DNA of 7,899 bases from the NCBI GenBank assembly GCA_029931905.1, contig JAOZRH010000092.1:1-7899 (forward strand). The letters run 5' to 3'. The translations under genes and the position numbers were made by a program. The notes under the pieces were generated by a model that worked only from the letters and a program-made list of their open reading frames with translations, was not told the origin of the DNA and ran no database searches. Each line of letters begins with the position of its first letter. Position 1 is the first letter of the stretch. This document shows, piece after piece, positions 1 through 7,464 of this stretch. This DNA comes from Fidelibacterota bacterium. Lineage in GTDB: Bacteria; Fidelibacterota; Fidelibacteria; Fidelibacterales; Fidelibacteraceae.

Positions 1-543
1 TATGGATATCGTTCTACAAAAAAGAATATTCATAAACAAGGCGTTGAATTTGCAAAATGGTTAAATGATAATATCAAAAATAAGGAATTTTATTTAGTAA
101 GTCATAGTATGGGTAATCTTGTTGGAAGAGAAATGGAAAGTTATGATTCGACTTTGAAGATAATTAGATGGGTAATGATTGCACCACCAAATCAAGGTGC
201 AGAATTCGCCGATGTTCTAAATAATTTATTTATTTATAAGTGGATAACCAAAACTCCTGGACAAGAATTATTAACAACTTCCGATTCTCATTATAAATCA
301 CTTTCTTCGCCAAATTGTGAATTTGGAATCATTGCCGGTGGAAAAAAAGATGAAAAAGGATATAATCCACTCATTAATGCGGATAATGATGGAGATGTGC
401 GAGTTGATGAAACATTTTTACAAGGAGCGGAGGATTTTATACTGTTAAGACATGCTCATACGCCAATATTGTTTTATGAAGATACATTCCAAGAATGTTT
501 ATATTTTATCGAAAACGGATGTTTTTCAAATATAACAAAATAA
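1..543 (+). CDS. Alpha/beta hydrolase, lipase-like, 5'-truncated (C-terminal 180 residues)
   Basis: The reading frame is open from the first base and ends at TAA 541-543, so the N-terminus, including any signal peptide and oxyanion-hole segment, lies outside the window. Visible residues 31-38 read YLVSHSMG, a nucleophile elbow with Ser36 (bases 106-108) as likely catalytic serine; a Ser, Thr or Gly at the first position of this motif is common in lipase-like members. Further family-type blocks follow: APPNQG (about residues 61-66), a GIIAGG strand (about 109-114), NDGD (about 129-132) carrying the probable catalytic Asp130, and RHAHTP (about 150-155) with probable catalytic His153. This order of Ser, Asp and His, together with the PPNQG block, matches lipase/esterase-like hydrolases related to triacylglycerol lipases and PGAP1-like proteins. 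The substrate cannot be told. It converges on ftsZ and shows no functional link to the cell-division genes. An internal ATG at 109 would cut off the nucleophile and is not the real start. Confidence 0.8.
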   Translation, partial: YGYRSTKKNIHKQGVEFAKWLNDNIKNKEFYLVSHSMGNLVGREMESYDSTLKIIRWVMIAPPNQGAEFADVLNNLFIYKWITKTPGQELLTTSDSHYKSLSSPNCEFGIIAGGKKDEKGYNPLINADNDGDVRVDETFLQGAEDFILLRHAHTPILFYEDTFQECLYFIENGCFSNITK

Positions 544-593
544 TATTTAGTCAATAGTCAATATAAGAAAAAGTAATTTAGATATCATTTTTT

Positions 594-1763
594 TTATTTT
601 GCATGCAATCTTAGATATGCTGGAATGTCTAAATTATCTTTATCAACAATCATATTTTGTTCAAAAAGATTAGTGTGATTAATTATATTTGGTTTACTTG
701 TTTCTTCTTCTAATTCACCAAAAAATATATTTGTAGGTTTTGGAATATCTGGTAATTTTTGTGTTTCTATTTGATGTATGTTTTCCATTGTATTTTTGGC
801 AATAATATTATTAAACCCTGTAGCAATTACTGTTATTTGAATATCACCAACAATAGTTGGATCTATTACTGTACCAAAAATAATGTCAGCTTTGTCACCA
901 ACTTCTTTTTGAATTATTTTTGCAGCATCGTTTACTTCTGTTAATCTCATATCATGTCCACCAGTAAAATTAATTAATACACCCTTTGCACCATTAATAG
1001 TGATATCGTCTAATAGGGGACTAGATATTGCCATAGATGCAGCCATAACAGCTCGTGATTCACCTTTTGCAGTTCCTGTGCCAATCATTGCATCGCCCAT
1101 GTTTCTCATTATTGTATTTACATCGGCAAAGTCAAGATTAATTAATCCATTTTGAGTAATAAGATTAGAAATACCACTTGTGGCTTGATATAAAATTGAG
1201 TCAGCTTCTGAAAAAGCTTCTTCAATTTGTGTACTATCATCAACAATATTAATTAATTTTTCATTTGGCACAATAATTAAAGTATCTACGCTTTTTCTTA
1301 AATCTTCTATTCCTTTTTCTGCTCTTTTTGATCTGCTTGGACCTTCAAAAACAAATGGTTTAGTAACTATTCCAATTGTTAGAGCTCCAAGATCTTTTGA
1401 AATTTGTGAAATTATTGGTGCTGCTCCAGTTCCGGTTCCGCCACCCATTCCTGCTGCAATAAAAACCAAATCTGCACCTTCTAATGCTTGAATAAGTGTA
1501 TCTTTGCTTTCAAGTGCTGCTTTAGAACCAACTTCTAATTTTGCACCAGCACCTAATCCTTTTGTTAATTCATGTCCAATTTGAATTTTCATTTCAGCTT
1601 GACTGTAATTTAATGCTTGAGCATCTGTATTTACAGCAATAAATTCTACACCCAATAAATTATTGTCTATCATTCTATTTATTGCATTACCGCCAGCTCC
1701 ACCTACTCCAACTATTTTTATTTTTGCACTTGAATCGTTTACTTCATCATATGTAAATAACAT
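594..1763 (-). CDS. ftsZ: Cell division protein FtsZ
   Basis: This is the tubulin-like GTPase that polymerises into the cytoplasmic Z-ring and recruits the divisome. The 389-residue product has the expected length. Visible motifs are the nucleotide-binding GVGGAGGNAI (19-28), NTDAQAL (45-51), the tubulin signature GGGTGTG (107-113), FEGPSR (139-144), VPNEKL (165-170) and the T7 catalytic loop NLDFADVN (209-216), whose Asp residues complete the GTPase site of the neighbouring subunit. The globular part ends near residue 320. A short variable linker (about 320-376) leads to the conserved C-terminal peptide LDIPAYLR (378-385), which in this family binds FtsA and other partners. The ATG start is supported by an AAGGAG ribosome binding site 5 nt upstream and by the 12-nt gap to the ftsA stop. 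It is the last gene of the operon here; no lpxC follows. All key GTPase residues appear intact. Confidence 0.98.
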   Translation of the reverse strand: MLFTYDEVNDSSAKIKIVGVGGAGGNAINRMIDNNLLGVEFIAVNTDAQALNYSQAEMKIQIGHELTKGLGAGAKLEVGSKAALESKDTLIQALEGADLVFIAAGMGGGTGTGAAPIISQISKDLGALTIGIVTKPFVFEGPSRSKRAEKGIEDLRKSVDTLIIVPNEKLINIVDDSTQIEEAFSEADSILYQATSGISNLITQNGLINLDFADVNTIMRNMGDAMIGTGTAKGESRAVMAASMAISSPLLDDITINGAKGVLINFTGGHDMRLTEVNDAAKIIQKEVGDKADIIFGTVIDPTIVGDIQITVIATGFNNIIAKNTMENIHQIETQKLPDIPKPTNIFFGELEEETSKPNIINHTNLFEQNMIVDKDNLDIPAYLRLHAK

Positions 1764-1768
1764 AATTT

Positions 1769-1774
1769 CTCCTT
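1769..1774 (-). promoter_or_regulatory. Strong ribosome binding site of ftsZ
   Basis: Read on the minus strand, AAGGAG lies 5 nt before the ftsZ ATG, inside the 12-nt gap after the ftsA stop codon. It is the best match to the anti-Shine-Dalgarno sequence at any gene start in this window and fixes the ftsZ start. High translation of ftsZ relative to its operon partners is an inference. Confidence 0.8.
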
Positions 1775-1775
1775 G

Positions 1776-3041
1776 TTAAAAAAATTGTTGTATTATATTT
1801 GTAAAAAAATCTATAATTTTATCCCATATTGTTATACCAGCTTTTAATGATCTTATTACTTGATTTCTTTTATCTTTTTTTGCCCAGTGCAATAATCCTA
1901 TTGCTGTAGAATATTCAGGATTTAAATCTTTGTTTTCTAATCCCAACAATCTATTTGGATAACCAATTTGACTTTGAACACCGAATATTTTTTTATTTGC
2001 TTCATTAAGTCCTTTAAGTAATGCACCACCACCAGTAAAAATTACTCCTCCACTTAATTTTTTTATATCAATATATTTTTCAATTTCTGTTTTAGATAAT
2101 GTTAAAATTTCTTCTATACGAGCTTCTACATACAAAGATAATTGATGTGAATTTAATTTTATTTCATCTTTTCCATTTAATGATTTAACTGTGATATCAA
2201 CTTTTTCATTTTTATTTGATAATGAAGTAGAGGCACATGCATATTTTGTTTTTATTCTTTCTGCTTCAATAAACGATGTTTGAATCAGAGATGCGATATC
2301 TCTAGTAATAATGGAACCAGCATATTCAATTACACCAGCATATTTAACATCACCATCTTGATATACTGTTATATCTGTTGTTCCACCACCAATATCTATT
2401 AATGCTACTCCCAGTTCTTTCTGATCTTTAGTTAAAACCGCTTCGGCTGATGATAATGATTCTAAAACTATACCATTTACATTTAATCCAGTAGCTTGAA
2501 CACTTCGAACTAAATTTTTAACATTATTTATTGTTGCTGTAATTATAAGAGCATTAATAGTTAGTTTATTTCCAGACATCCCTACAGGATTGTCTATTTC
2601 TTTTTGATTGTCAACAAAATATTTTTGTGGCAGTGTATGTATAACCTCTCTATCAACTCCAACATGTATTGATTTTACAGCATCTAACGCTCTTTCAATA
2701 TCTGATTCATCGATTTCAGCATCGTGAATTACATCATCGCCTTTGTGACTAATTGTTATTGTAGAATTAGAATTTAAACTTCGTATATGATTGCCGGTAA
2801 TACCAATTGTTACGCCAGTTATTGTATGTTCCGTATGTTTTTGTGCTTTTCTTAATGCTTCAAGAATTGATTTTGTTGTTTTTTCAATATCAATTACAAT
2901 ACCTTTTCGTAATCCGTGAGATGGTGATTTTCCAATTCCAATAATTTTATAACTATTATTATCTGGATTATATTCACCAATAATTGCACATATCTTTGTT
3001 GTTCCGATATCCAATCCACATATTATTCTGTTTTCACTCAT
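1776..3041 (-). CDS. ftsA: Cell division protein FtsA
   Basis: FtsA is the actin-like ATPase that anchors FtsZ filaments to the inner face of the membrane and signals to later divisome proteins. Counting from ATG 3041 (421 residues, typical length), the phosphate-1 motif GLDIGTTK is at about 9-16, the phosphate-2 motif DIGGGTTD at about 216-223 and the adenosine motif TGGGALLKG at about 336-344. The DNPVGMSG block (about 150-157) lies in the region of the FtsA-specific 1C domain. The C-terminus, from about residue 405, is rich in Ile, Phe and Trp (IWDKIIDFF) and looks like the amphipathic membrane-targeting helix. The start is uncertain: GTG 3056, ATG 3053 and ATG 3041 are in frame, none with a clear Shine-Dalgarno. 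ATG 3041 puts the usual short leader before the phosphate-1 motif, whereas GTG 3056 would overlap the ftsQ TAG by one base. The gene sits 12 nt before ftsZ, its direct partner. Confidence 0.96.
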   Translation of the reverse strand: MSENRIICGLDIGTTKICAIIGEYNPDNNSYKIIGIGKSPSHGLRKGIVIDIEKTTKSILEALRKAQKHTEHTITGVTIGITGNHIRSLNSNSTITISHKGDDVIHDAEIDESDIERALDAVKSIHVGVDREVIHTLPQKYFVDNQKEIDNPVGMSGNKLTINALIITATINNVKNLVRSVQATGLNVNGIVLESLSSAEAVLTKDQKELGVALIDIGGGTTDITVYQDGDVKYAGVIEYAGSIITRDIASLIQTSFIEAERIKTKYACASTSLSNKNEKVDITVKSLNGKDEIKLNSHQLSLYVEARIEEILTLSKTEIEKYIDIKKLSGGVIFTGGGALLKGLNEANKKIFGVQSQIGYPNRLLGLENKDLNPEYSTAIGLLHWAKKDKRNQVIRSLKAGITIWDKIIDFFTNIIQQFF

Positions 3042-3055
3042 AGTATTTACCATCA

Positions 3056-3796
3056 CTATTTTACAATTAATTGATTTTTAAATCTTAAATCAATATATTT
3101 TAATTTATTAATTTTATTATCTTCATGATTCTGTTCTAAATAACTATTCAATGCATATAATTTAGAATGAAAATCATCTGCTCCTAACTTGATTAATGGA
3201 TTATATTTTTTGCTAATAATTGTCCATTCTTTATATTTTCTATCCCAATGTAATTCGGAGATAAAATCTTGTATTTCTTTATAAGAATTGTTAATCTGCC
3301 CAATAATATCTACACCTTGTCTAATTTGTGCATGAATTGTAGATTTTCCAAATTCAAATTTGTAAACGGATTCAATACCCGTAATTTTAGGTAAATTTTT
3401 TGTGGATTTTGTTGGTCGTGAAAGTAAAACGCCACTAATATCAAAAGAATAAATTTCATCCATTGATATTAAAGCCACGGGCTCTCTTTCTAAAATATTT
3501 ATCACTATTTTGTTTGGAAATGTTCTACTTACAAAAGCATATCTAATATATGGTTCATCTTTTAATTTATTTATAGTATTTCCAATATTTGTAGAAAATA
3601 TGTTCATACCTTTATTGATTTCACTAATATTAATAACTTCATTTTTGGTTAGTTCTTTATTCCCAGATACAGATATTTCATTTATTAGAAAAACAAATTG
3701 ATTGTTTGCATAGATAATAGATAATATTAATATTCCTATAAAGATAATAATTAAAGTATATAATTTTTTCGGTTTATTTGATTTATTATTGTTCAT
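3056..3796 (-). CDS. ftsQ: Cell division protein FtsQ (DivIB-type)
   Basis: FtsQ is a bitopic divisome protein whose periplasmic domain in well-studied bacteria binds FtsB/FtsL and helps control septal synthesis. The 246-residue product has a short basic cytoplasmic tail (1-11, Lys-rich), one membrane segment (about 12-30), a POTRA domain (about 37-104, starting INEISVSGNKELT and ending VINILEREPVALI) and a beta-type FtsQ domain (about 108-246) with the family-like FDISGVLL (118-125) and a closing YIDLRFKNQLIVK. Sequence conservation in this family is low, so the call rests on this architecture plus its position between murC and ftsA. The ATG overlaps the murC stop as ATGA, suggesting translational coupling; no strong Shine-Dalgarno is seen. 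Length and domain order are normal. Confidence 0.93.
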   Translation of the reverse strand: MNNNKSNKPKKLYTLIIIFIGILILSIIYANNQFVFLINEISVSGNKELTKNEVINISEINKGMNIFSTNIGNTINKLKDEPYIRYAFVSRTFPNKIVINILEREPVALISMDEIYSFDISGVLLSRPTKSTKNLPKITGIESVYKFEFGKSTIHAQIRQGVDIIGQINNSYKEIQDFISELHWDRKYKEWTIISKKYNPLIKLGADDFHSKLYALNSYLEQNHEDNKINKLKYIDLRFKNQLIVK

Positions 3797-5196
3797 TTAT
3801 TACTCTGAATCCATTTGTAATTATTATAAATATTTTTTAACGACATATTAATATCACCGGCACCAAGAGAAATTACAATATCGTTTTCCTTTAATATTGA
3901 GGCGATTTTTTTCTCCATTTCTTCTTTTTGTGGAATATAAGAAACATCTTTGTGTCCAGAATTTTCAATAATATCAGTAATTAATTTACTTGTGACACCT
4001 TTCATTGGTTTTTCTCTTGCTGGATATATATCTATAACCGTAATAACATCTGCAATTGAAAGAGATTCCGCAAATTGTTTATAAAAATCTTTTGTACGAC
4101 TAAATAGATGTGGTTGGAATATTGCAACGATTCTTTTATTTGGAAATGCAACTTTTGTTGATTCTAATGTGACAAGTATTTCTGAAGGATGGTGGGCATA
4201 ATCATCTATAAATACAATATTATCAATGTTGTATTTAATTTCAAACCGACGCTGAACACCAGTATATTTAATTAATCCAGCTTTTATTTTATCAAGTGGA
4301 ATTTGTAATTGATGAGATAATGCAATTACTGCGGTTGCATTTTTTATGTTAAAATCACCAAGTGCATTTAATTTAAATGTTTCTAATAATATATTTTCAT
4401 GAAATATTTTAAAAATAGAGTGATATTCTTGAATTTCAGAAACTTCAATTCTATAATCTGCATTTTTATCAAAACCGTATGAAATAATTTGTCTATTTAT
4501 TTGAGGTGCAATATTTTGAATATTTTCATCATCAATACAAAGAACAACAAATCCATTTTTAGAAGTTGAATTTGCATATTTTAAAAATGTGTCTTTCATA
4601 TCTTCAATATCTGAATATATATCAGAGTGATCCATTTCAATATTTGTAATTATTGAGTAAGTAGGAGGGAGTGCAAGAAAAGTTCTATCATATTCATCAG
4701 CTTCATAAATTATATAATCACTATTGCCAAGCATTGAATTGGTATTTACATTTTGAAGAATTCCGCCAATAATAAATGTTGGGTTATAATCAGATTCCAT
4801 AAATGCAATGCTCATCATTGATGAAGTCGTTGTTTTACCATGTGTTCCAGCGACTCCGATGCTATATCTCCAAAGTTTGAGTAATTCCCCCAAAAATTCT
4901 GCTCTTCGGATTGTGGGAGTATTTTGATTATTTGCTTCAATCATTTCTGGATTATTTTTTTTAATAGCACTGCTATAAACTATTATATCTTGATTAATAA
5001 TATTTTTTGAAGAATGACCAATATATATTTTTACTCCAAGTTTTTCAAGTTGTTTGGTGTTTTCAGATTCATAAGCATCAGATCCACTTACAAAATATCC
5101 CTTTTGTTGTAGAATTTTTGCAATAGCACTCATTCCAATTCCACCAATTCCAATCATAAAAATATTTTTTACTTCTTTTAAATTTATATCGTTCAT
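3793..5196 (-). CDS. murC: UDP-N-acetylmuramate--L-alanine ligase MurC
   Basis: MurC is the cytoplasmic ATP-dependent ligase that joins L-alanine to UDP-MurNAc, the first step of stem-peptide assembly. The 467 residues hold the three Mur ligase domains: an N-terminal UDP-binding Rossmann part with GIGGIGMSAIA (16-26), the central ATPase with the P-loop GTHGKTTT (117-124), EADEYDR (165-171) and TNIEMDH (184-190), and a C-terminal domain with DDYAHHPSEI (331-340), FQPHLFSRTK (360-369) and LGAGDI (444-449). The MurC-specific YAHHP and FQPHLFSR blocks separate it from MurD, MurE, MurF and Mpl. One oddity is LGDFN at 279-283, where most MurC proteins have His before the Asn. It is a stand-alone MurC, with no fused Ddl or MurB. 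ATG 5196 follows the murG stop after one base, and the 3' end overlaps ftsQ by 4 nt. Confidence 0.97.
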   Translation of the reverse strand: MNDINLKEVKNIFMIGIGGIGMSAIAKILQQKGYFVSGSDAYESENTKQLEKLGVKIYIGHSSKNIINQDIIVYSSAIKKNNPEMIEANNQNTPTIRRAEFLGELLKLWRYSIGVAGTHGKTTTSSMMSIAFMESDYNPTFIIGGILQNVNTNSMLGNSDYIIYEADEYDRTFLALPPTYSIITNIEMDHSDIYSDIEDMKDTFLKYANSTSKNGFVVLCIDDENIQNIAPQINRQIISYGFDKNADYRIEVSEIQEYHSIFKIFHENILLETFKLNALGDFNIKNATAVIALSHQLQIPLDKIKAGLIKYTGVQRRFEIKYNIDNIVFIDDYAHHPSEILVTLESTKVAFPNKRIVAIFQPHLFSRTKDFYKQFAESLSIADVITVIDIYPAREKPMKGVTSKLITDIIENSGHKDVSYIPQKEEMEKKIASILKENDIVISLGAGDINMSLKNIYNNYKWIQSNK

Positions 5197-5197
5197 T

Positions 5198-6349
5198 CTA
5201 TTCTCTGTTGTTTTTTAAATCAGTTAGTATTGATTTTGAAATTATATTCATTGAATCTAATAATTCATTATTCTCTAATACATTTTTCATATTATCAATT
5301 TTTTTCTTATCATTAATAAGTGTTCCGATTGCAGATATCAAATTATCACTATTTAGATTTTTTTCCTCTAATATAGTCGCTGCACCGATTTTTTCTAATG
5401 ATTTTGCATTAATTAATTGATGATTTGCGGCCGCTGATGGGAGTGGAATTAATAGTGATGGAACTTGCATTTTTTTAATTTCAGCAATTGTTAAGGCGCC
5501 TGCTCGTGCAACAATTAAATCTGCAGAAGAATAAGCTTCTGACATATTGTATATATAAGGAGTCAAAAATATTGATAATTTATCACCTAATTTTTCTTTT
5601 ATTTCAGAATAATTGTTAATTCCAGTTTGCCAAATAAATTGTACTTTGTATTTTTTAATAATTGTTTCAATATTTTGTAAAAAAATATTATTTATATTTC
5701 TTGAACCTTGACTGCCACCAAAAATAAAAATTGTAAATTTATTTTTTGAAAGATGAAATGGTACAATCGCATCTGATTTTTTAATTTTTTTAATACTATC
5801 TTGAGTAGGATTTCCAGATTTAATTAAATTTGTATCATCAGAAAGGTATTTTTTTATTTCTTCATAAGCATAAAAAATAATTTTAGCTTTTTTTGATAAC
5901 ATTCTTGTAGTTAGTCCTGGATAACCATTTTGTTCTTGTAAATAAAGTGGGATATTTTTTTTAATTGCAATTTTTCCCGGAATTGCTGTTACATAACCAC
6001 CAGTTCCTATCACAGCATCAACATTTAATTCGTTAAATATTTTGTTGACTTTTCTCATTGAAGAAATAATTTTGAAAGGAAGTAGTATATTGTTTAATAT
6101 TGATTTTGCATTTAAAGTCCTAGCTAATCCTTTAATTTTCAATAAAGAATATGATATTTCTGTCCTTTGAATTAATGTTTTTTCAAGTCCATATTGTGAA
6201 CCAATATAATATATTTTCAATGTGTTATTTGGAAAATATTTGTTGAATTGTGAAGTAATACCATCAATAATTGACATTGCTGGATAATAATGTCCACCAG
6301 TACCACCACCAGTTACAACAATTGTAATTTTTTTATTTATTTTACCCAT
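5198..6349 (-). CDS. murG: Lipid II synthase MurG (GlcNAc transferase)
   Basis: MurG is the membrane-associated glycosyltransferase (GT-B fold, family GT28) that transfers GlcNAc from UDP-GlcNAc to lipid I, forming lipid II on the cytoplasmic face. The 383-residue product has the acceptor-side motif TGGGTGGHYYPA (13-24), GTGGYVTAIP (115-124) and QEQNGYPG (138-145) in the N-terminal domain. The C-terminal donor domain shows GGSQGSRNIN (211-220) and RAGALTIAE (282-290), whose Glu289 corresponds to the conserved sugar-nucleotide contact, and PSAAANHQ (304-311), where the residue before Asn-His varies among homologues. ATG 6349 lies inside the end of ftsW (13-nt overlap) with AAAGGA about 10 nt upstream; the glycine-rich loop starts 13 residues later, as usual. 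The order ftsW-murG-murC is canonical for dcw clusters. Confidence 0.97.
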   Translation of the reverse strand: MGKINKKITIVVTGGGTGGHYYPAMSIIDGITSQFNKYFPNNTLKIYYIGSQYGLEKTLIQRTEISYSLLKIKGLARTLNAKSILNNILLPFKIISSMRKVNKIFNELNVDAVIGTGGYVTAIPGKIAIKKNIPLYLQEQNGYPGLTTRMLSKKAKIIFYAYEEIKKYLSDDTNLIKSGNPTQDSIKKIKKSDAIVPFHLSKNKFTIFIFGGSQGSRNINNIFLQNIETIIKKYKVQFIWQTGINNYSEIKEKLGDKLSIFLTPYIYNMSEAYSSADLIVARAGALTIAEIKKMQVPSLLIPLPSAAANHQLINAKSLEKIGAATILEEKNLNSDNLISAIGTLINDKKKIDNMKNVLENNELLDSMNIISKSILTDLKNNRE

Positions 6350-7464
6350 TTAATTGATTTCCTTTCTTGCAAATAAATATTAAATACAATTCCTAATAAA
6401 GCACTATTAATTAAAATTTGAGAACCTGAATAACTAACAAAAGGCATTGGCAATCCAGTAACAGGGCCTATTCCTGAACATACAGCAACATTAAATAGTG
6501 CATAAATAAACATTGATAATGCTGTAGAAAAAAATATTATTTGTCCAAATTTATTTTCAATAAGTTTAGCAATTTGGTGCATTGTGTAAAATAAAACACA
6601 AAATGCAATGATGAATGATGCAGTTCCAAAAAATCCAAGTTCTTCGCCAATAATGGAAAAAATGAAATCTGTGTGAGCTTCTGGTAGATATAAATTTTTT
6701 CCCATGCTATTTCCAAAACCCTGTCCCAAAAAACCACCATTAGACAAACTAATTAATGATTGATGAATTTGATATCCATCTTGTTTTGTGTTTGAAGAAT
6801 CAAAAAAAGTTAAGATTCTTTGCCATCTATATGGAGAAATTCTAACATAAATTAAACCAAATACACTCATAATAGACGATACACCCAAAATATGTAAAAA
6901 TTTTGCACCACCTATATACAAAATAATCATACAAATGAAATAGATAATTACTGATGAAGAAAAATCCGGTTGAAGTGCAATCAAAGCTATAAATATTATA
7001 ATTATTCCAAAAGCAGGCATAAATCCGTGTTTAAAATCTTCAATTTTAGAGTGATGTTTACTTATATAATTTGCTAAAAATAATATCAAAAACAATCTGG
7101 CAACTTCACTGGTTTGGATTGATATTACTCCAAGTGATAGCCAACGGGCAGGAAATGAAGAATTGGTGGCTATTTTTTTTAATAGTGGTGTGATTACAAT
7201 AGCAAGTGTAATAAAAAATAAAACACCTATGATTTTTTTAAATTTTTTGTAATCTATAACTAATAATGATAAAAATACTAAAGTTGATATCAATAACCTT
7301 TTCAAATGTAGTAATAAGAAATATGAACTTGATCCGGTTTTTTCTAAAGCTATTTTATTACTTGCAGAATATTGCATAATCATTCCAAACCCTATTATTA
7401 ATAGGAGTGCGATAACAAATATTTTTACAATTCGTGGGTTTTTTATTTCATCATTCATTTTCAT
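6337..7464 (-). CDS. ftsW: Septal peptidoglycan polymerase FtsW (SEDS family)
   Basis: FtsW is the integral membrane glycosyltransferase that polymerises lipid II at the septum together with a class B penicillin-binding protein. The 375 residues contain about ten hydrophobic segments (roughly 12-31, 47-70, 78-96, 112-133, 150-164, 170-187, 189-207, 274-295, 307-330, 345-366). The long extracytoplasmic loop between segments 7 and 8 carries YRWQR (212-216), GYQIHQS (230-236), YLPEAHTDFIF (259-269), with Asp266 matching the catalytic Asp of SEDS proteins, and GEELG (273-277). ARWLSLG (106-112), LQPDFSS (164-170) and PVTGLPMPFVSY (334-345) complete the family signature. SYSGSQ at 344-349 and QTSE at 117-120 depart from the common SYGGSS and QPSE. 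FtsW rather than RodA is inferred from the neighbourhood. The first ATG forms an ATGA overlap with the murD stop; an in-frame ATG at 7458 is an alternative start. Confidence 0.96.
   Translation of the reverse strand: MKMNDEIKNPRIVKIFVIALLLIIGFGMIMQYSASNKIALEKTGSSSYFLLLHLKRLLISTLVFLSLLVIDYKKFKKIIGVLFFITLAIVITPLLKKIATNSSFPARWLSLGVISIQTSEVARLFLILFLANYISKHHSKIEDFKHGFMPAFGIIIIFIALIALQPDFSSSVIIYFICMIILYIGGAKFLHILGVSSIMSVFGLIYVRISPYRWQRILTFFDSSNTKQDGYQIHQSLISLSNGGFLGQGFGNSMGKNLYLPEAHTDFIFSIIGEELGFFGTASFIIAFCVLFYTMHQIAKLIENKFGQIIFFSTALSMFIYALFNVAVCSGIGPVTGLPMPFVSYSGSQILINSALLGIVFNIYLQERKSIKWVK
6360..6365 (-). promoter_or_regulatory. Ribosome binding site of murG, inside ftsW
   Basis: Read on the minus strand, AAAGGA lies within the last codons of ftsW and ends 10 nt before the murG ATG. 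The spacing is rather long but usable. It supports the start at 6349 and thus the 13-nt overlap of the two genes. Confidence 0.5.

Noticed and set aside
549..562. Perfect tandem duplication of the 7-mer AGTCAAT.
   Set aside because: Only two copies, in a short AT-rich spacer; nothing ties it to a function or to a mobile element.
544..593. Possible bidirectional intrinsic terminator in the convergent spacer, including an 8-T run at 588-595 and a weak 5-bp A-T pairing (543-547 with 560-564).
   Set aside because: The potential stem is short, all A-T and has a 12-nt loop, and the T-run has no GC-rich hairpin in front. Such runs are expected in DNA this AT-rich.
759..944. Plus-strand open frame antisense to ftsZ; similar ones lie at 3510-3701 and 5208-5420.
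   Set aside because: Their products are Phe/Ile/Ser/Asn-rich low-complexity strings typical of the antisense of AT-rich genes, and the opposite strand codes for conserved proteins.
5427..5434. GCGGCCGC, an 8-base GC-only palindrome in a very AT-rich region.
   Set aside because: It falls on codons for the three Ala residues of the conserved PSAAANHQ block of MurG, so coding and chance explain it; no evidence of a cloning scar, since the frame and homology run through it.
6537..6740. Open frame of 67 codons on the minus strand within ftsW, in another frame.
   Set aside because: It lies fully inside a convincing SEDS gene, has no recognisable features, and is the kind of chance frame expected inside a longer gene.
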